DNA of 64,000 nucleotides, taken from Chryseobacterium paridis. Lineage in GTDB: Bacteria > Bacteroidota > Bacteroidia > Flavobacteriales > Weeksellaceae. The position numbers and the translations under genes are program-made. Location of the stretch: positions 806,001-870,000 of the forward strand of contig NZ_JAENHK010000001.1 of assembly GCF_016595215.1 (NCBI RefSeq), written 5' to 3'. Below are positions 61,067-64,000 of the stretch, piece by piece. Below the pieces are notes generated by a model, which saw only the letters and a program-made list of their open reading frames with translations, was not told the DNA's origin and ran no database searches. Numbering within the stretch: position 1 is the first letter of the stretch; each line of letters opens with the position of its first letter.

Positions 61067-61795
61067 CTAAATATCTTCAAATAGATGCCTAAAATAAAGC
61101 TCCGGAGATTCTAAAAAACTCTTTGTTAATTGATAATGCTCCGTTTCTTTGTAATGAGTGCGCTGAATTTTATCATCCAACAAATAGACTTCAGCATTAG
61201 GGTAGCTCATCAAAATAGGCGAATGACTGGAAATGATAAACTGAGCTTTGTTGGCCTTTTCCAATTTATGGATTATGGATAATAGCGAAAGTTGTCTTTG
61301 TGGAGAAAGTGCAGATTCGGGTTCGTCAAGGATATAAATTCCTTTTTGGAAATGATTATGAAATAATGATAGAAAGGCTTCACCGTGAGATTGCTGATGT
61401 AAAGACTTTCCTCCATAAGCATCTAAGACACGTATGTCTTCTTCTGCTACTTCATCAATATATGTTGCGAAGTTAAAAAAGCTCTCAGCTCTCATAAAAA
61501 ATCCTTGAGCGGTTTTCGTATTCCAGGAAAGAGTAAGATGTTCCGATAGGGGTGATTCTGTTTTATGAAAATTATAATTGTGATTTCGATTCCCACCAGA
61601 TACATTGAATCCGCATTTTTCAGCAATCGCTTCTAACAACGTTGATTTTCCAATCCCGTTTTCACCAACGAAGAAAGTAACATTGCTTCTCAATTTTAAA
61701 TCTAAACCATTACTTAGAAAAGGAAGATTGAATGGAAAACCTTGTGGATGGTCATCCTTTAAATAGATCCGGGATAGGTAAGGTCTTGTGTCCAT
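61067..61795 (-). CDS. AAA-type ATPase with ABC-like P-loop domain
   Basis: A 242-residue protein of the stand-alone SMC/ABC-like ATPase kind. Walker A is FVGENGIGKSTLLEAI near residue 43, Walker B is YILDEPESALSP near 155, and the signature-like QQSHGEAFLSL lies near 133. HSPILMSYP holds the switch His. The N terminus begins DTRPYLSRIYLKDDHPQG. It is probably cytoplasmic and predicted to bind ATP. Such single-gene ATPases are often given no function, and I cannot assign one; no toxin-antitoxin or OLD-nuclease partner gene is adjacent. Confidence 0.82.
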   Translation of the reverse strand: MDTRPYLSRIYLKDDHPQGFPFNLPFLSNGLDLKLRSNVTFFVGENGIGKSTLLEAIAEKCGFNVSGGNRNHNYNFHKTESPLSEHLTLSWNTKTAQGFFMRAESFFNFATYIDEVAEEDIRVLDAYGGKSLHQQSHGEAFLSLFHNHFQKGIYILDEPESALSPQRQLSLLSIIHKLEKANKAQFIISSHSPILMSYPNAEVYLLDDKIQRTHYKETEHYQLTKSFLESPELYFRHLFEDI

Positions 61796-61833
61796 TTATT
61801 TACTAAATCAATCCTATCAAGCAAAATTTATGC

Positions 61834-61861
61834 AAAAAAAAGACCTACATTTCTGTAAGTC
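61834..61861 (-). terminator. Terminator of the tricorn/S41 protease gene
   Basis: GACCTACA and TGTAAGTC form the same stem as at 60831-60850, followed on the minus strand by eight T residues. Confidence 0.8.
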
Positions 61862-61867
61862 CAGTTT

Positions 61868-64000
61868 TTATTTTAAATCTTTGAGTATTTCCTGAATCGC
61901 TCGTTCAAGCTGTGGATCATTATCTTGTTGCCTGTCCAGAAAGGTGTTTTTGACGTAAATGTCAGGTTTTACACCTGTTTTTTCCAGGTTTTGGCCATCC
62001 AGAGTATAGGTTCCCCATGAAGGAAGTCTATAAGAAGAATTATCCACAAGGCTTTTTGCTGAAGTAAAGATGATCCAACGATAAGTGTCCTGTCCTATAA
62101 TTTTTCCCAGTTTTAGAGATTTGAAGCCAGCGGCTGTTACTTCAGCATCACTTAATGAGCCTTCATTAACAAGCAAAACAATTGGTTTTGCTGCAGGTGC
62201 AAAATTGGGTTGTGTAGTCATTTTGCCTTCGCGGTATTTCCATTGTAAATAAGGCTTTTGTGCAAGGAAGTTTAATACTTTATCGTGTACATTCCCTCCT
62301 GTGTTATAGCGTAAATCAAGAATGACGGCATCTTTTCTGTTTTCCTGTTCTACCATATCTAAAAGGAAATGATCCAATTCATCAGTAGACATGTTTTTCA
62401 TATAAGAATAAGCGATACGGTTGTTACTAAGTCGATTAACACGTTGGCGGTTGTTGAAAATCCAATCATCGTAGAGCAGTCCTTTCAGTTCCCCATTTGA
62501 GATAGGGTGCACTTTAGTTGCTATGTTCTTGCCACTGCGATTAAAAGTAAGGATAAGCTCATCCTGTTTTTTCGGACTCGTGAAATAGGCTTCACGATTT
62601 TCATTGGAATCGACATTTTTGCCATTTACCGTTAGTAGTTTGTCTCCCGGTTTAATATCGACACCGGAACGGAACGCCGGAGATTTACGAACGATAATTT
62701 CTACGACATAAGGTTCGTCTTTTTTAAATATAATTCCGGTTTCGTTTGTAAAGTAATTCAAATATCTGGTTTCTTCTTTTCCCATAGAGGAAAAACCAAT
62801 GTGCGAAGAATTGAGTTCACCTAAAAGGTCGTTTAATAATATTCTCAGATCATTTCTATTGTTTACATAAGGGAGGTATTTGGCATATTGTTCCTTTTTT
62901 GCTTTCCAGTCAATGCCATGAAACTTCTGATCGTAAAAATTCTCTTCAACACCTGTCCATGCTTCATCAAACATTTGGGTAAATTCAGATGCAAGATCTT
63001 TATCAAAAGTGTATTGAATATTTATTTTTTCAGGTTTTAAAGTGGCTAATGTCATTTTATAGATATTACCTTCTATCAACGCAAAAAGATTCTTGTCGTT
63101 TTTGGTAATATAATTAGCAGCCTTATCGAAAATCTTCTCGGATTTGGCTGGTTCAAAATCCGTAAATACTTTTTTAAACAACTGTTTCTTTCCGTTATCC
63201 TGATTGGAATTAAAAAACAAGATTTCTTTTTTATCATCAGTAAAAACCATAGGGTTATCCTGATATCCATACCTGTCAGTAACCATTTCGATTCTTTCCA
63301 ATGCATTTTCAGGGTTAATTTTTAATTCCTTGATGACAGGCTCTTTTGTTTCTTTTTTCTCTTTATTTTCTTCTTTTTCACCCTTTTTGTCATTGCTATC
63401 CTTTTTGGTTTCATCTGTTTTAGTTTCTTTTTTCTCTTCGATAAAAAGTTTGTCAAATTTTTCAGATTTGTAAGGTTCGTCAAACCAATCAAGAGCCATT
63501 CTGTAAATGTTGGATTTCTGCAATCCCAAAGGATAAGAAGGGGTGGTTCTGTCACTCGTAAAATAAATGTACTTACCATCTGGCGACCAGAAAGGATCCT
63601 CTTCTGAAACGCCCGTGTTGGTGAGGTTTATAGTTTGAGCTTTTTTGATGTTATAAATGAATATATCCAGTTCAAAATTCCTTTTTGCTGAAAATAGCAC
63701 ATATTCATCATTAGGAGAAAATGAAGGTGTTGAATTTTGGAAAGCCCATATTTCATCATTTACAATAGTGGTAGAATTGAAATTTTTTAGATCTATTAAT
63801 CTTACTTCATCCCGGCCACTTAAGTAAACTCCTTTTGTAAGGTCATTGTTAAGGGTTATATTACGGTTGTTTCGCAAATCTTTTGTCAGCTGTTTTAATT
63901 CTCCTTTTCCATCTGCACTGATGCTAAACCAGTTTTGATATCCCTTGTCGGTCTGATTAAAAAGTAAGGTGCGATTATCTTTCAGCCATTTTACTTCCAT
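61868..64000 (-). CDS. Tricorn-like S41 protease, C-terminal part (5' end beyond window)
   Basis: At least 710 residues are visible, and the gene continues beyond base 64000. The visible N-terminal part is a beta-propeller of the tricorn type (FWSPDGKYIYFTSDR, FSPNDEYVLFSAKR). A very charged linker of about 40 residues follows (KKETKTDETKKD, then KKGEKEENKEKKETKEP). Next come the C1 helical domain, a PDZ domain (DIKPGDKLLTVNGKNV) and the S41 protease domain (DAVILDLRYNTGGNVHD, LVNEGSLSDAE with the likely nucleophilic Ser, KLGKIIGQDTYRW). It is probably a periplasmic or surface protease. The true start and signal cannot be seen. Confidence 0.9.
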   Translation of the reverse strand: MEVKWLKDNRTLLFNQTDKGYQNWFSISADGKGELKQLTKDLRNNRNITLNNDLTKGVYLSGRDEVRLIDLKNFNSTTIVNDEIWAFQNSTPSFSPNDEYVLFSAKRNFELDIFIYNIKKAQTINLTNTGVSEEDPFWSPDGKYIYFTSDRTTPSYPLGLQKSNIYRMALDWFDEPYKSEKFDKLFIEEKKETKTDETKKDSNDKKGEKEENKEKKETKEPVIKELKINPENALERIEMVTDRYGYQDNPMVFTDDKKEILFFNSNQDNGKKQLFKKVFTDFEPAKSEKIFDKAANYITKNDKNLFALIEGNIYKMTLATLKPEKINIQYTFDKDLASEFTQMFDEAWTGVEENFYDQKFHGIDWKAKKEQYAKYLPYVNNRNDLRILLNDLLGELNSSHIGFSSMGKEETRYLNYFTNETGIIFKKDEPYVVEIIVRKSPAFRSGVDIKPGDKLLTVNGKNVDSNENREAYFTSPKKQDELILTFNRSGKNIATKVHPISNGELKGLLYDDWIFNNRQRVNRLSNNRIAYSYMKNMSTDELDHFLLDMVEQENRKDAVILDLRYNTGGNVHDKVLNFLAQKPYLQWKYREGKMTTQPNFAPAAKPIVLLVNEGSLSDAEVTAAGFKSLKLGKIIGQDTYRWIIFTSAKSLVDNSSYRLPSWGTYTLDGQNLEKTGVKPDIYVKNTFLDRQQDNDPQLERAIQEILKDLK

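Overview
The window is chromosomal DNA from a low-GC member of the Bacteroidota, most likely a Chryseobacterium-type flavobacterium (Weeksellaceae). This rests on the SusC/SusD pair, the many TonB-dependent receptors, Bacteroidota promoters with a TAnnTTTG -7 box, a DUF2795 gene next to secA, tryptophanase, and two short bacteriocin-like precursor genes of a type I associate with Chryseobacterium. I see no transposase, integrase, phage module or CRISPR array. Naming the genus is inference.

Layout. Bases 1-9,100 hold a truncated metallophosphatase, a PI-PLC-like secreted enzyme facing a SusC/SusD pair, msrA, and two islands of short interspersed repeats (1.4 kb and 8.7-9.1 kb). Bases 9,100-23,000 hold a ROK kinase and an iron-uptake-like island on the minus strand: four TonB-dependent receptors, three PepSY membrane proteins and a coupled 54-residue membrane peptide. 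Two promoters in the island share an almost identical 40-bp block with a Fur-like dyad. Bases 23,100-32,000 hold secA, DUF2795, a UDP-sugar epimerase, DUF2797, an AsmA-like protein and small hypotheticals. Bases 32,100-41,550 hold a radical SAM protein, the twin bacteriocin-like precursors, an IPNS-like dioxygenase, menD, pabC-pabB and a six-gene run of membrane and small cytoplasmic proteins. Bases 41,850-51,720 hold an unknown lipoprotein/beta-barrel pair, uvrB, a BlaI/M56-TonB regulatory pair, a PQQ-type sugar dehydrogenase and another TonB receptor. Bases 51,960-64,000 hold tnaA, DUF502, miaE, an acyltransferase, a zinc protease lipoprotein, rplU-rpmA, a DUF5686 outer membrane protein, tRNA-Asn, an AAA ATPase and a truncated tricorn/S41 protease.

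Functionally, most of the window is housekeeping (translocation, DNA repair, ribosome, folate and menaquinone precursors, tRNA modification) mixed with outer-membrane import. The iron island fits a model in which ferric siderophores enter through the receptors and are reduced at the inner membrane by the PepSY proteins. The least explained parts are the twin precursor peptides at 33.3-33.7 kb, the terminator-like hairpins in the SusC leader and just before a PepSY start codon, the composite tandem repeats, and the lipoprotein/barrel pair at 41.9-43.6 kb. Start codons were often moved inward to agree with a signal peptide or a recognisable -7 box.
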